Shown here piece after piece: positions 8,355 to 15,838 of a DNA stretch of 42,087 nucleotides. The position numbers and the translations under genes were made by a program. Source of the DNA: Roseovarius gaetbuli (lineage in GTDB: Bacteria > Pseudomonadota > Alphaproteobacteria > Rhodobacterales > Rhodobacteraceae); contig NZ_FWFJ01000033.1 in assembly GCF_900172365.1 (NCBI RefSeq), positions 1 through 42,087 of the forward strand. Direction: 5' to 3'. Under the pieces are notes generated by a model, which made no database searches, was not told where the DNA came from, and saw nothing but the letters and a program-made list of their open reading frames with translations. The stretch's first letter is position 1, and each line of letters begins with the position of its first letter.

Positions 8355-9134
8355 ATGACACGGGCATTGGTAACAGGCGCCGGAAAACGACTTGGCCGCG
8401 CTATGGCGCTTGAACTGGCACGGCAGGGCCATGATGTGGCCGTGCATTACGCAAGCTCGGCTGAGGCCGCCGAAGACGTCGCCAACGAGATCCGCGCAAT
8501 GGGCCGCAAGGCGGTCACGATTCAGGCCGACCTCTTGGATGAGGGTCAGGTAACGCCGCTTGTAGGGCGCGCCGCAGAGGCGCTTGGCGGGCCGGTTACC
8601 ACGCTGATCAACAACGCCTCGATCTTTGAATACGACAACATCGAAAGCGCCACGCGCGCGGGCTGGGACCGGCATATCGAAAGCAACCTGCGCGCACCAT
8701 TCGTTCTGACGCAGGCGATGGCACGCGATATCCCCGGCCCGGTGATGGATGGATTCGGCGAGCCGGTGGCGCAGGGCCTTGTGATCAACATGATAGATCA
8801 GAGAGTGCGCAAGCTCACGCCAGAGTTTATGACCTACACCATCGCCAAGATGGGGCTTTGGGCCTTTACTCAGACCGCCGCACAGGCGCTTGCCCCGAAA
8901 CTGCGGGTGAATGCGATTGGTCCGGGGCCCACGCTTCAGGGTCATCGCCAGAGTGATGGCCATTTCCAGAACCAGCGACAGGCCACGATCATGGCCCGCG
9001 GCGCCAATGCCGGTGACATCACCAGCGCGCTTGTCTATTTCCTCTCGGCGCCCGCCGTGACGGGGCAATTGCTCTGTGTGGATGGCGGTCAGCACCTCGG
9101 CTGGCAGACCCCGGATGTCCTTGGGGTTGAATAG
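8355..9134 (+). CDS. short-chain dehydrogenase, pteridine-reductase-like (FolM/PTR1 type)
   Basis: The 259-residue SDR opens with LVTGAGKRLGRAMALELARQG. The TGxxKRLG form, with a basic Lys-Arg pair inside the NADPH loop, is typical of pteridine reductases (PTR1, FolM) rather than of ordinary SDRs. Other blocks are INNASIF, the active-site YTIAK (Tyr and Lys; residues about 157-161) followed by MGLWAFTQ, and RVNAIGPGPTL. It probably reduces dihydrofolate or dihydromonapterin with NADPH. It starts 13 bases after the antiporter gene, behind GGAGACAGG. The AT-rich gap that follows separates it from uvrC. A different carbonyl substrate cannot be ruled out from sequence. Confidence 0.82.
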   Translation: MTRALVTGAGKRLGRAMALELARQGHDVAVHYASSAEAAEDVANEIRAMGRKAVTIQADLLDEGQVTPLVGRAAEALGGPVTTLINNASIFEYDNIESATRAGWDRHIESNLRAPFVLTQAMARDIPGPVMDGFGEPVAQGLVINMIDQRVRKLTPEFMTYTIAKMGLWAFTQTAAQALAPKLRVNAIGPGPTLQGHRQSDGHFQNQRQATIMARGANAGDITSALVYFLSAPAVTGQLLCVDGGQHLGWQTPDVLGVE

Positions 9135-9182
9135 CCAACGGGGCCTTATGGCAAAAGTTTTGCACTGGTCGCCACTCTGTAA

Positions 9183-9195
9183 TGTAAGCGTTACA
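9183..9195. promoter_or_regulatory. inverted repeat TGTAA-GCG-TTACA, operator-like
   Basis: Five-base arms flank GCG. The shape recalls operators of LacI-family regulators, but it is 49 bases after the SDR stop and well upstream of uvrC, and no LacI-type gene is in the window. It could also be a weak hairpin. Confidence 0.25.
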
Positions 9196-9218
9196 AAAAC
9201 TTCAACGTTTTCAACATT

Positions 9219-9246
9219 TTGCAGAGGGTTCATTATTTTATAAAAT
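9219..9246 (+). promoter_or_regulatory. candidate uvrC promoter
   Basis: TTGCAG (9219-9224), 16 bases, then TAAAAT (9241-9246) resembles a vegetative promoter and lies in the AT-rich island. It would give a leader of about 170 bases. Chance matches are easy in AT-rich DNA. Confidence 0.3.
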
Positions 9247-9345
9247 AAAATCAATGGGTTAAGAAAGCGCCTATTTTTTAGGCAAATCAGCGAAGACAGC
9301 CAAATGCAACGGAAATTTCCGGTTCACTGAAACTTATCAGCAGAG

Positions 9346-9354
9346 TTATCCACA
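9346..9354 (+). promoter_or_regulatory. perfect DnaA box TTATCCACA
   Basis: The nine bases equal the bacterial DnaA-box consensus. A degenerate copy, TTATCAGCA, starts 12 bases upstream at 9334. The box lies 71 bases before uvrC and just downstream of the AT-rich block. Whether it is a regulatory site, part of an origin or chance is unknown. Confidence 0.5.
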
Positions 9355-9425
9355 GGAATGGTGGAAAGCTTCCCTCTTGCCCTTGGTGCCGTATCATTGC
9401 AGCACACCCAAAGAATCAAAAGTTA

Positions 9426-11300
9426 ATGCCAATGACCGAGCCCGATCAGGAAATGCCGCAAAAATCCGGCCATGAGGTGATCCGCGATTACCTGCGCACG
9501 CTAGATGCCTCGCCGGGCGTCTACCGCATGCTCGATGCACAGGCGCGGGTGCTTTATGTCGGCAAGGCGCGCAATCTTCGGGCGCGGGTGTCGAACTATG
9601 CCCGCCCCACCGGGCACACCGGGCGGATCGCGCGAATGATCTCTGAAACCGCGACGATGATGTTTTTGACCACCGCCACCGAGACCGAGGCGCTGTTGCT
9701 TGAACAAAACCTGATCAAGCAACTCAAGCCGCGCTACAACGTGCTTTTGCGCGACGACAAGAGCTTTCCCAACATCCTTGTGACCAGCCACGATTTTCCG
9801 ATGATCAAAAAGCATCGCGGTGCCAAGCGCGAAAAGGGGTCTTACTACGGCCCGTTTGCAAGCGCCGGTGCGGTCAATCGGTCGCTGGCCCAATTGCAGC
9901 GGGTGTTCCAGTTGCGCAATTGTTCTGATGCGATGTTTGAAAGCCGCACGCGCCCCTGCCTGCAATATCAGATCAAGCGCTGCACCGCGCCTTGCGTGGG
10001 CCAGATCAGCAAGGAAGATTATCGCGCGCAGGTCGGCGATGCAGAGCGCTATCTGTCCGGCAAATCCACCGAGATTCAGGAAAAGCTTGCGGCCCAGATG
10101 GCCGAGGCCTCGGACGCGATGGAATTCGAGCGCGCCGCCGCCCTGCGCGACCGGATCAAGGCGATGACACAGGTGCAGACCGCACAAGGCATCAACCCGC
10201 GCAGCGTGGACGAGGCCGACATCGTCGCCCTGCATCTTGAAAAGGGACAGGCCTGCGTGCAGGTATTCTTTATTCGCGGCGGGCAAAACTGGGGCAACCG
10301 CGATTTCTATCCCCGCGTTGGCGCGGATGTGGAAGAGGCCGAGGTACTCGAGGCTTTCCTTGGTCAGTTCTACGACAGCAAAGACCCGCCCCGGCAGCTT
10401 ATCCTGTCGCACGAGATCGAAAACCCCGATCTCATGCAACAGGCGCTCTCGGACAAGCTTGGCCGCAAGGTCACGCTGGCGGTGCCGCTGCGTGGCGAAA
10501 AGGCCGAATTGATCGACGGCGCCCTGCGCAATGCCCGCGAAAGCCTCGCGCGCAAGATGGCCGAGACCGCCACGCAGAGCAAACTGCTCAAGGGGCTGGC
10601 CGAGGCGTTCGATCTGCCGAGCCCCCCGAAACGGATCGAGGTTTATGACAACAGCCACATTCAGGGCACCAATGCCGTCGGCGCGATGATCGTGGCGGGG
10701 GCCGAAGGCTTCATGAAGAACCACTATCGCAAGTTCAACATTCAGGGCGAGGGCCTGACCCCCGGCGACGATTTCGGGATGATGAAAGAGGTGCTGATGC
10801 GCCGTTTCAAACGCCTGCTCAAGGAATATCCGGATCGCGATCAGGGCACCTGGCCTGACCTCTTGCTGATCGACGGCGGCGCCGGTCAGGTTAGCGCGGT
10901 GGCCCAGATCATGCGCGAAATGGGTGTCGAGGACATCCCGATGGTGGGCGTCGCCAAGGGCGTCGACCGCGATCACGGCAAGGAAGAGTTCCACCGCACC
11001 GGCAAGCGGGTCATGGCGCTCCGTCACAACGACCCGGTGCTGTATTTCGTCCAGCGCCTGCGCGACGAGGCGCACCGTTTTGCCATCGGCACCCATCGCG
11101 CCAAACGCGCCAAATCCATGGGCGCCACCCCGCTTGACGAGGTGCCCGGCGTCGGCGCGGCGCGCAAACGCGCGCTTTTGGCCCATTTCGGAAGCGCCAA
11201 GGCCGTGAGCCGCGCCAATCTTGCCGATCTGCGGGCGGTTGATGGCGTGTCGGACGCTCTGGCGCAAAAGCTCTACGACTTTTTCCACGACAAAGGCTGA
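9426..11300 (+). CDS. uvrC: excinuclease ABC subunit C
   Basis: UvrC makes both incisions around a lesion in nucleotide excision repair, acting after UvrA and UvrB load on damaged DNA. The 624-residue protein has every expected part in order. The GIY-YIG nuclease contains GVYRML and [13 protein letters not shown] (about residues 32-60). A linker has cysteines (LRNCSDAM...[15 protein letters not shown]). The UVR motif is [11 protein letters not shown]. The RNase-H-like nuclease contains [10 protein letters not shown] and [11 protein letters not shown]-terminal helix-hairpin-helix contains [21 protein letters not shown] 9426 is used; ATG 9432 is equally possible. It is preceded by the AT-rich island. 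In many proteobacteria pgsA follows directly; here a three-gene cassette intervenes. Confidence 0.97.
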   Translation: MPMTEPDQEMPQKSGHEVIRDYLRTLDASPGVYRMLDAQARVLYVGKARNLRARVSNYARPTGHTGRIARMISETATMMFLTTATETEALLLEQNLIKQLKPRYNVLLRDDKSFPNILVTSHDFPMIKKHRGAKREKGSYYGPFASAGAVNRSLAQLQRVFQLRNCSDAMFESRTRPCLQYQIKRCTAPCVGQISKEDYRAQVGDAERYLSGKSTEIQEKLAAQMAEASDAMEFERAAALRDRIKAMTQVQTAQGINPRSVDEADIVALHLEKGQACVQVFFIRGGQNWGNRDFYPRVGADVEEAEVLEAFLGQFYDSKDPPRQLILSHEIENPDLMQQALSDKLGRKVTLAVPLRGEKAELIDGALRNARESLARKMAETATQSKLLKGLAEAFDLPSPPKRIEVYDNSHIQGTNAVGAMIVAGAEGFMKNHYRKFNIQGEGLTPGDDFGMMKEVLMRRFKRLLKEYPDRDQGTWPDLLLIDGGAGQVSAVAQIMREMGVEDIPMVGVAKGVDRDHGKEEFHRTGKRVMALRHNDPVLYFVQRLRDEAHRFAIGTHRAKRAKSMGATPLDEVPGVGAARKRALLAHFGSAKAVSRANLADLRAVDGVSDALAQKLYDFFHDKG

Positions 11301-11321
11301 CCCCTGCGCGCCAATGTGTGG

Positions 11322-11350
11322 TTGACAGCAGCCTTTCAATCCTGAATATG
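11322..11350 (+). promoter_or_regulatory. candidate promoter of the TetR/ligase/hydratase operon
   Basis: A perfect -35 box TTGACA (11322-11327) is followed after 17 bases by AATATG (11345-11350), a poor -10. The -10 falls inside the palindrome at 11341-11364, so a bound repressor would block it. Confidence 0.5.
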
Positions 11351-11364
11351 ACGTCAGTTTCAGG
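11341..11364. promoter_or_regulatory. 24-bp palindromic operator for the TetR-family regulator
   Basis: The half-site CCTGAA-nn-TGAC (11341-11352) meets its complement GTCA-nn-TTCAGG (11353-11364). Ten of twelve positions per arm pair, with the exact 8-bp core TGACGTCA. Size, symmetry and position 14 bases before the TetR start and over the -10 region are those of an autoregulatory TetR operator. Confidence 0.6.
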
Positions 11365-11378
11365 TTTAGGTCGTCCAA

Positions 11379-12059
11379 ATGCCCCAAGTTTCCAGAGCCC
11401 GCATCGCAGCCCCCGAATTTCACGACTACGCCCGCGTTCTGGCCGCCCGGAGCGCGGCCGAAACCAAAGGACAGCGCACCGCGCAACAGATCAGGATCGC
11501 CACCTGCTTCTTGCTGCAAACTGAGGCGGTGCAGGATTTGACCGTTGCGGCGATCTGCAAGGCGGCGGGTGTCGCCAATGGCACCTTTTACCTTTATTTC
11601 CCGGATCAGACCCAGCTCTTGAACGATCTTCTGCTCGGCTTTGCCCGCTTTCTTCAGGCCAGCATGATCCGCGCCGCCCATGCCGCCCCGGATCAGAGCA
11701 TTCGTGCCACGACACGGGCCTATGGCATGCTGTTCGAGCAAAATCGCGGGCTGATGAAATGCCTTGTACATCACCTTGATCACTTCGCGCAGGCGCGCGA
11801 GGTGTTTCACGCCCTCAACCGCGACTGGATCGAAACCGTCGTCGGCGCAACCCAACGTCGGCTGATCCGCGAGGGGCGCTATGATGCAATTTCCGGCGCG
11901 GAATTGCGCCGCCGCGCCTATGCGCTTGGCGGCATGACGGATCAATATTTCTCAAGCCTTTATCTTTCGGGCGAAGCGGGGTTGATCGCGGTCTCGCAAG
12001 ACCACGAGGCGGTGATCGACACGCTGACAACCATTTGGGAACGGGGATTAGAGCCATGA
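11379..12059 (+). CDS. TetR/AcrR family transcriptional regulator
   Basis: The 226-residue protein has the TetR DNA-binding domain at about residues 30-85: RIATCFLLQTEAVQDLTVAAICKAAGV, then ANGTFYLYFPDQTQLLNDLL, where NGTFYLYF is the recognition-helix block of the family. The C-terminal ligand domain (residues 90-226) shows no assignable effector. It overlaps the CoA-ligase gene by ATGA and so heads an operon with two acyl-CoA enzymes. TetR proteins in such settings usually sense a CoA ester or the free acid of the pathway; that is inference here. A palindrome over its promoter is the probable self-binding site. Confidence 0.88.
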   Translation: MPQVSRARIAAPEFHDYARVLAARSAAETKGQRTAQQIRIATCFLLQTEAVQDLTVAAICKAAGVANGTFYLYFPDQTQLLNDLLLGFARFLQASMIRAAHAAPDQSIRATTRAYGMLFEQNRGLMKCLVHHLDHFAQAREVFHALNRDWIETVVGATQRRLIREGRYDAISGAELRRRAYALGGMTDQYFSSLYLSGEAGLIAVSQDHEAVIDTLTTIWERGLEP

Positions 12060-13357
12060 GCCTTTTGGAACGCGCCGAATTCGCCGACGCCAAGACCCTG
12101 CGCGCCCATCAACAGGGCGCATGGGCCGCGCAGGCAGAGTATGTCGCCGAAAAATCCGCGCTTTACCGCGATCTGTGGCAGGGAAAGACGCCACCCAAGG
12201 ACCTATCCGATCTGGCGCAATTGCCGCTGTCGGACAAGGCGCAACTGCGGCTGTCACAGGCCGCGAATCCGCCGTTTGGCGATTATCTTGCCGCGCCCCC
12301 GCGCGCCGCCGTGCGCCTGCACCGGACATCGGGCACCACCGGTCAGGCGATGAACCTCGCGCTCTCGGCGCGTGATTGCGCGATCACCGAGGCCGTCGGC
12401 GGGCGCTGTCAGTCGGCGGCAGGGCTAACGGCCGATCATACGGTCGTGCATTGCCTGAACTATCAGATGTGGATGGGCGGGTTGACCGATCACATGACCC
12501 TTCAGGCGACTGGCGCGCTTGTGGTGCCCTTTGGCGTGGGCTCGACCGAGCTTTTGGTGCGCACCATTCAAGAGGTGGGGATTACCGCGATTTCCTGCAC
12601 GCCGTCCTATCCTTCGGTGCTTGAACGGGTGATTGCCGAGAAATTCCCCGGCCTCAAGCCGCGCGATCTTGGGCTGAAGCTTGGCCTCTTTGGCGGCGAG
12701 GCCGGGCTTGACGATCCGGCCTTTCGCGAACGCCTGCGCCGGGTCTGGGGGATGGAGCCGCGCAATGCCAATTACGGCGTCTCGGATGTGTTTTGCAATT
12801 TCGCGGCGCAATGCGAGCACGACAGCCGCCTTCATTTCATGGCCGCCGATGTGCTTTATCCAGAGTTGATCGACCCCGAAACGACCGCGCCTGTGCCGCT
12901 TGAGGCCGGGCAAACCGGCGAATTGGTCCTGACCCATCTTGCGCGCGACTGTCAGCCGCTGGTGCGGTTTCGCACAGGCGACATCATCACGGTGGATGAA
13001 ACCGATCCCTGTACCTGCGGGCGCACGGGCTTTCGCTTTCGCGTGGTCGGGCGATCGGATGATATGGTGGTGGTGCGCGGGCTGAACCTGTTTCCGACCA
13101 TGGTCGCGGCGGTAATCAACGGCTTTGCCGCGCTCTCGGGCGATTACCGCATCACGCTTGACGCGCCCCCGCCCTATGACGCCCTGCCGGTCTCGGTCGA
13201 GCTGGCGCCGGGGCACGCGCCATCTGACGCGCTTGCCCAAGAGGTGGCGCAGGCGATGAAAACCGCCCTTGGCGCCACCGCCCGCGTCACCCTTTTGGAT
13301 AACGGAAGCCTGCCCCTCACCGAGGGGAAAACGAAACGCGTGATACGGGAGTATTAG
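12056..13357 (+). CDS. phenylacetate-CoA ligase-like AMP-forming acyl-CoA synthetase
   Basis: The 433-residue enzyme matches PaaK-type ligases in length (about 430-440) and order. The ATP-binding loop is HRTSGTTGQ (about residues 87-95). NYGVSDVF is the adenylate-binding region. RFRTGDI and CTCGRTGFRFRVVGRSDDMVVVRGLNLFP form the hinge to the small C-terminal domain. CTCG is a usual PaaK feature. It activates a carboxylic acid to its CoA thioester via an acyl-adenylate. Substrate is not shown: paa ring-hydroxylation genes are absent, so phenylacetate itself is not assumed. ATG 12056 overlaps the TetR stop. The enoyl-CoA hydratase gene begins immediately after its stop. Confidence 0.88.
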   Translation: MSLLERAEFADAKTLRAHQQGAWAAQAEYVAEKSALYRDLWQGKTPPKDLSDLAQLPLSDKAQLRLSQAANPPFGDYLAAPPRAAVRLHRTSGTTGQAMNLALSARDCAITEAVGGRCQSAAGLTADHTVVHCLNYQMWMGGLTDHMTLQATGALVVPFGVGSTELLVRTIQEVGITAISCTPSYPSVLERVIAEKFPGLKPRDLGLKLGLFGGEAGLDDPAFRERLRRVWGMEPRNANYGVSDVFCNFAAQCEHDSRLHFMAADVLYPELIDPETTAPVPLEAGQTGELVLTHLARDCQPLVRFRTGDIITVDETDPCTCGRTGFRFRVVGRSDDMVVVRGLNLFPTMVAAVINGFAALSGDYRITLDAPPPYDALPVSVELAPGHAPSDALAQEVAQAMKTALGATARVTLLDNGSLPLTEGKTKRVIREY

Positions 13358-14119
13358 ATGACCGATTTTACATATCAGACCGTGCTCAGCACCCTTGGCG
13401 AGGGCGGCGTGCGCACGATCACTCTTAATCGCCCGCAAAGCCTTAATGCGATGAACCGCCAACTGATCGACGATGTTGCGCGTGCGTTTGAGGATGCCAA
13501 TGCCGATCCGGCCACCCGCGCGATCATCTTTACCGGCGCGGGCAAGGCATTTTGTGCAGGCGACGACCGGCGCGAGCATGTGCATCCGGAAACCGAGGAA
13601 GAGGCCCGCGATCTTGTGCAGGCGATTCAGCGCGCGACCCATGCCATCACCCTTGGCGCCAAGCCGGTGGTCGGCGCGATCAACGGCTGGGCCGTGGGCG
13701 GCGGGTTTGAGTGGGCGATAAATTGCGACTTCTCCGTTTGGGCCAAATCGGCGCGCGGGTTCTTTCCCGAGGTCTCGCTGAACCTGTTCGTGACCGGCGC
13801 AGTCACAAGCCTGTTGCCCGCTTTGGTGGGCCTCAACAAGGCGCGCGAAATGTTGTTTTTCGGTGATCGCTATGGCGCGGAAGAGTTGCACGACATCGGG
13901 CTGGCGTGGAAAACCGTTGAAGATGAGGTCCTTATGAGCACGGCCACAGAGACCGCGCGCCGCCTCGCCGATCTTCCGATCCTTTCGGTGCGCGCCATGA
14001 AAAGGGTGCTGAACGCCGCCGCAGTGCCCGATCTGCACCGCGCCCTGCACCTTGAAACCGACGCCACGGTGGCCGGTTTCATGGACCCCGAAACCACCCG
14101 CTTGCTTAGTGATTTTTGA
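13358..14119 (+). CDS. enoyl-CoA hydratase/isomerase family protein
   Basis: The 253-residue crotonase has the oxyanion-hole blocks GKAFCAGDD (about residues 62-70) and INGWAVGGGFEWAINCDFSVW (about 105-125), and the region RGFFPEVSLNL carries a Glu at the position of a catalytic acid of hydratases. It would hydrate or isomerise the CoA ester made by the upstream ligase. Its ATG directly abuts the ligase TAG, so the two are co-translated. The cassette lacks a thiolase, acyl-CoA dehydrogenase or transporter, so the remaining steps must be elsewhere. The family call is firm; the substrate is unknown. Confidence 0.88.
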   Translation: MTDFTYQTVLSTLGEGGVRTITLNRPQSLNAMNRQLIDDVARAFEDANADPATRAIIFTGAGKAFCAGDDRREHVHPETEEEARDLVQAIQRATHAITLGAKPVVGAINGWAVGGGFEWAINCDFSVWAKSARGFFPEVSLNLFVTGAVTSLLPALVGLNKAREMLFFGDRYGAEELHDIGLAWKTVEDEVLMSTATETARRLADLPILSVRAMKRVLNAAAVPDLHRALHLETDATVAGFMDPETTRLLSDF

Positions 14120-14179
14120 TCGCAGCGTACCGTGCAAGGGCGCTTTCCCTCGGCGTTGTGACAGGATAGAACCGACATC

Positions 14180-14845
14180 ATGACGTGGAACCTGCCAAAT
14201 ATCCTGACCACGCTCCGCCTGCTGGCCGCCCCGGCAGTTGCGGTGATGTTCCTCTATTTCACAAGGCCCTATGCCGATTGGTTCGCCCTGATCCTGTTTG
14301 TCAGCGCGGCGATTACCGATTGGTTTGACGGCTATCTTGCCCGAAGCCTCAAGCAGGTCACGAAGCTTGGCACCATGCTTGATCCGATCGCGGATAAGGC
14401 GATGGTGGTGATCGCGCTGATGGTGATCGTGGGATATTCAAGCATGTCGCCCTGGCTTGTGCTGCCGGCGACGGTGATCCTGTTTCGCGAGGTCTTTGTG
14501 TCTGGCTTGCGCGAGTTTCTGGGCGATACGGCGGGCACGCTCAAGGTCACGCAGCTGGCCAAGTGGAAAACCACCGCGCAGATGTTCGCAATTGCCGTGC
14601 TCTTTGCACAAGGCGTGTTCGAGCATTACTTTGGCATGTCGGTCATCGGCATGGATAATGAGATTGTGATCGGCATTCTGGACGGGCGTGAAGAAGATGT
14701 GCACGGGCTGCACTGGAAATACACCGGCATGATCTGGGCCGGGCATGCGGGGCTCTGGCTGTTGTGGCTGGCGGCGGCGCTTACTTTGATAACCGGGATG
14801 GATTACTTCAAGAAATCCATCCCACACCTAAAGGATACCCAGTGA
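14180..14845 (+). CDS. pgsA: CDP-diacylglycerol-glycerol-3-phosphate 3-phosphatidyltransferase
   Basis: PgsA makes phosphatidylglycerol phosphate, the committed step to phosphatidylglycerol and cardiolipin, in the inner membrane. The 221-residue protein begins WNLPNILTTLRLLAAP, as PgsA proteins do. It carries the CDP-alcohol phosphotransferase motif D-G-x2-A-R-x8-G-x3-D-x3-D within the stretch from WFDGYLAR to MLDPIADK (about residues 48-75). Four to five hydrophobic segments are visible. A longer than usual loop near 150-180 (EEDVHGLHWKYTG) is present. Its TGA overlaps the moaD ATG by one base. pgsA next to moaD/moaE and near uvrC is a common alphaproteobacterial order. Confidence 0.93.
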   Translation: MTWNLPNILTTLRLLAAPAVAVMFLYFTRPYADWFALILFVSAAITDWFDGYLARSLKQVTKLGTMLDPIADKAMVVIALMVIVGYSSMSPWLVLPATVILFREVFVSGLREFLGDTAGTLKVTQLAKWKTTAQMFAIAVLFAQGVFEHYFGMSVIGMDNEIVIGILDGREEDVHGLHWKYTGMIWAGHAGLWLLWLAAALTLITGMDYFKKSIPHLKDTQ

Positions 14846-15090
14846 TGGATGTGCTTTATTTTGCCTGGGTGCGCGAACGCGTCGGGCACCCGAAAGACCG
14901 GATTGAAACCAACCCGGCCACGGTGATGGACCTTGTGAACGATTTGCGCGCCCGCGAGCCGCGCTATGAGGCGGCGTTTTCCGATCTCGGCGCGCTGCGC
15001 GTGGCGATTGATCAGGAATTGGCCGATTTTGACGCCTCTCTGGCCGGCGCACGCGAAGTGGCGTTTTTCCCGCCGATGACAGGCGGCTAG
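14845..15090 (+). CDS. moaD: molybdopterin synthase small subunit (sulfur carrier)
   Basis: An 81-residue ubiquitin-fold protein ending in the obligatory Gly-Gly (FFPPMTGG), which is adenylated and turned into a thiocarboxylate to supply sulfur to molybdopterin. The N-terminus (MDVLYFAWVRERVG) and AIDQEL are MoaD blocks. It starts in the last base of the pgsA stop codon and is followed three bases later by moaE, its partner. The pathway serves molybdenum enzymes such as the formate dehydrogenase at 26.5 kb. Confidence 0.93.
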   Translation: MDVLYFAWVRERVGHPKDRIETNPATVMDLVNDLRAREPRYEAAFSDLGALRVAIDQELADFDASLAGAREVAFFPPMTGG

Positions 15091-15093
15091 GCG

Positions 15094-15537
15094 ATGGATA
15101 TCCGGGTAGAGGATGCGGCCTTTGATTTGGGCCGCGAAACCAACGCTTTCGCGACCCGGCAAGCGGGCATGGGCGCGGTGGTGACCTTCACCGGCATCGT
15201 GCGCGATCTCGACAAGGGCGCGCTAAGCGCGATGGAGATCGAGCATTACCCCGGCATGACCCAAAAGGCGCTTGAGGCCATCGCGACCGAGGCCAAGACC
15301 CGCTGGAATTTGGGCGATGTGCTTGTCATTCACCGCTATGGGCGTCTGCACCCTGACGAGATGATCATGATGGTCGCCACCTCTGCGCGCCACCGGGTTG
15401 ATGCGTTTCAGGCGGCCGAGTTCCTTATGGATTTCCTGAAATCCCGCGCGCCGTTCTGGAAAAAAGAGGTCACGCAGGAGGGCGCCGAATGGGTGGCTGC
15501 CAAGGACATCGACGAAGACGCGCTCAAGCGTTGGTAA
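15094..15537 (+). CDS. moaE: molybdopterin synthase catalytic subunit
   Basis: The 147-residue MoaE joins MoaD to form molybdopterin synthase, which converts precursor Z (cPMP) to molybdopterin. Visible blocks are GAVVTFTGIVRD (about residues 28-39), MEIEHYPGMTQKAL, VIHRYGRLHPDE, and the catalytic and substrate region SARHRVDAFQAAEFLMDFLKSRAPFWKKE with the invariant lysines. Length matches the family (about 140-155). The gene lies three bases after moaD, and an SCP2-domain gene follows ten bases later, so all are probably read from the same message as pgsA. Confidence 0.95.
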   Translation: MDIRVEDAAFDLGRETNAFATRQAGMGAVVTFTGIVRDLDKGALSAMEIEHYPGMTQKALEAIATEAKTRWNLGDVLVIHRYGRLHPDEMIMMVATSARHRVDAFQAAEFLMDFLKSRAPFWKKEVTQEGAEWVAAKDIDEDALKRW

Positions 15538-15547
15538 GGAGAGCGGA

Positions 15548-15838
15548 ATGGACAGCGTCATTAACGATTACATCGCCAATCTGACCCCCAAGGCCAAAGG
15601 CCAGATCAGGGGCACGGCGAAACTTGAGATCACCGATCATGGCAGTGTCATGCTTGACGAAACCGGCGCAAGTGTCGGCAATGACCCCGCCGATGTGGTG
15701 CTAAGCGCCAGCGACGAGGTGTTTCGCAACATCCTCTCTGGGGCGCAAAACCCGATCACCGCTTATATGTCCGGCAAGCTCAAGGTTGAGGGTAACGTTC
15801 AACGCGCCCTCAAGGTCAGCGCGATCCTGACGGCTTAA
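15548..15838 (+). CDS. SCP2 sterol-carrier-domain protein
   Basis: The 96-residue protein is a stand-alone SCP2 domain: GTAKLEITDHGSVMLDE, ADVVLSASDEVFRNILSG and ITAYMSGKLKVEGNVQRALKVSAIL are its conserved strands and helices. SCP2 domains bind fatty acids, acyl-CoA or sterols in a hydrophobic cavity, so it may buffer or carry lipids in the cytoplasm. It starts ten bases after moaE, behind AAGGAGAG. Its TAA overlaps the chrR stop by the 4-base palindrome TTAA, the two genes being convergent. No enzyme domain is attached. Confidence 0.88.
   Translation: MDSVINDYIANLTPKAKGQIRGTAKLEITDHGSVMLDETGASVGNDPADVVLSASDEVFRNILSGAQNPITAYMSGKLKVEGNVQRALKVSAILTA

Larger units (their letters stand above)
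9135..9425. other. AT-rich intergenic island with a DnaA box; uvrC upstream region
   Basis: This 291-bp gap is strikingly AT-rich next to its GC-rich flanks, above all 9196-9290. It holds a 16-bp AT palindrome (9233-9248), a 12-bp palindrome CGGAAATTTCCG (9310-9321), an inverted repeat TGTAA-GCG-TTACA (9183-9195) and a perfect DnaA box. No protein start with a ribosome site was found. It may simply be the uvrC promoter region, or a DnaA-controlled or origin-like element. Confidence 0.6.

Noticed and set aside
9250..9280. Possible CtrA site (TTAA-N7-TTAA) in the AT-rich island
   Set aside because: TTAA occurs once near 9258 but the second half at the correct spacing is CCTA.
9315..9345. Possible alphaproteobacterial LexA box (GTTC-N7-GTTC) before uvrC
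   Set aside because: Only one GTTC half-site is present at 9322; the second half reads CTTA.
9501..11945. 814-codon open frame on the minus strand opposite uvrC and the TetR gene
   Set aside because: It mirrors uvrC codon by codon, has no recognisable domain or ribosome site, and uvrC has full-length motifs. High GC leaves the antisense frame open.
12425..14137. 570-codon minus-strand frame opposite the ligase and hydratase
   Set aside because: A GC-driven antisense frame; the plus-strand enzymes have intact catalytic motifs.
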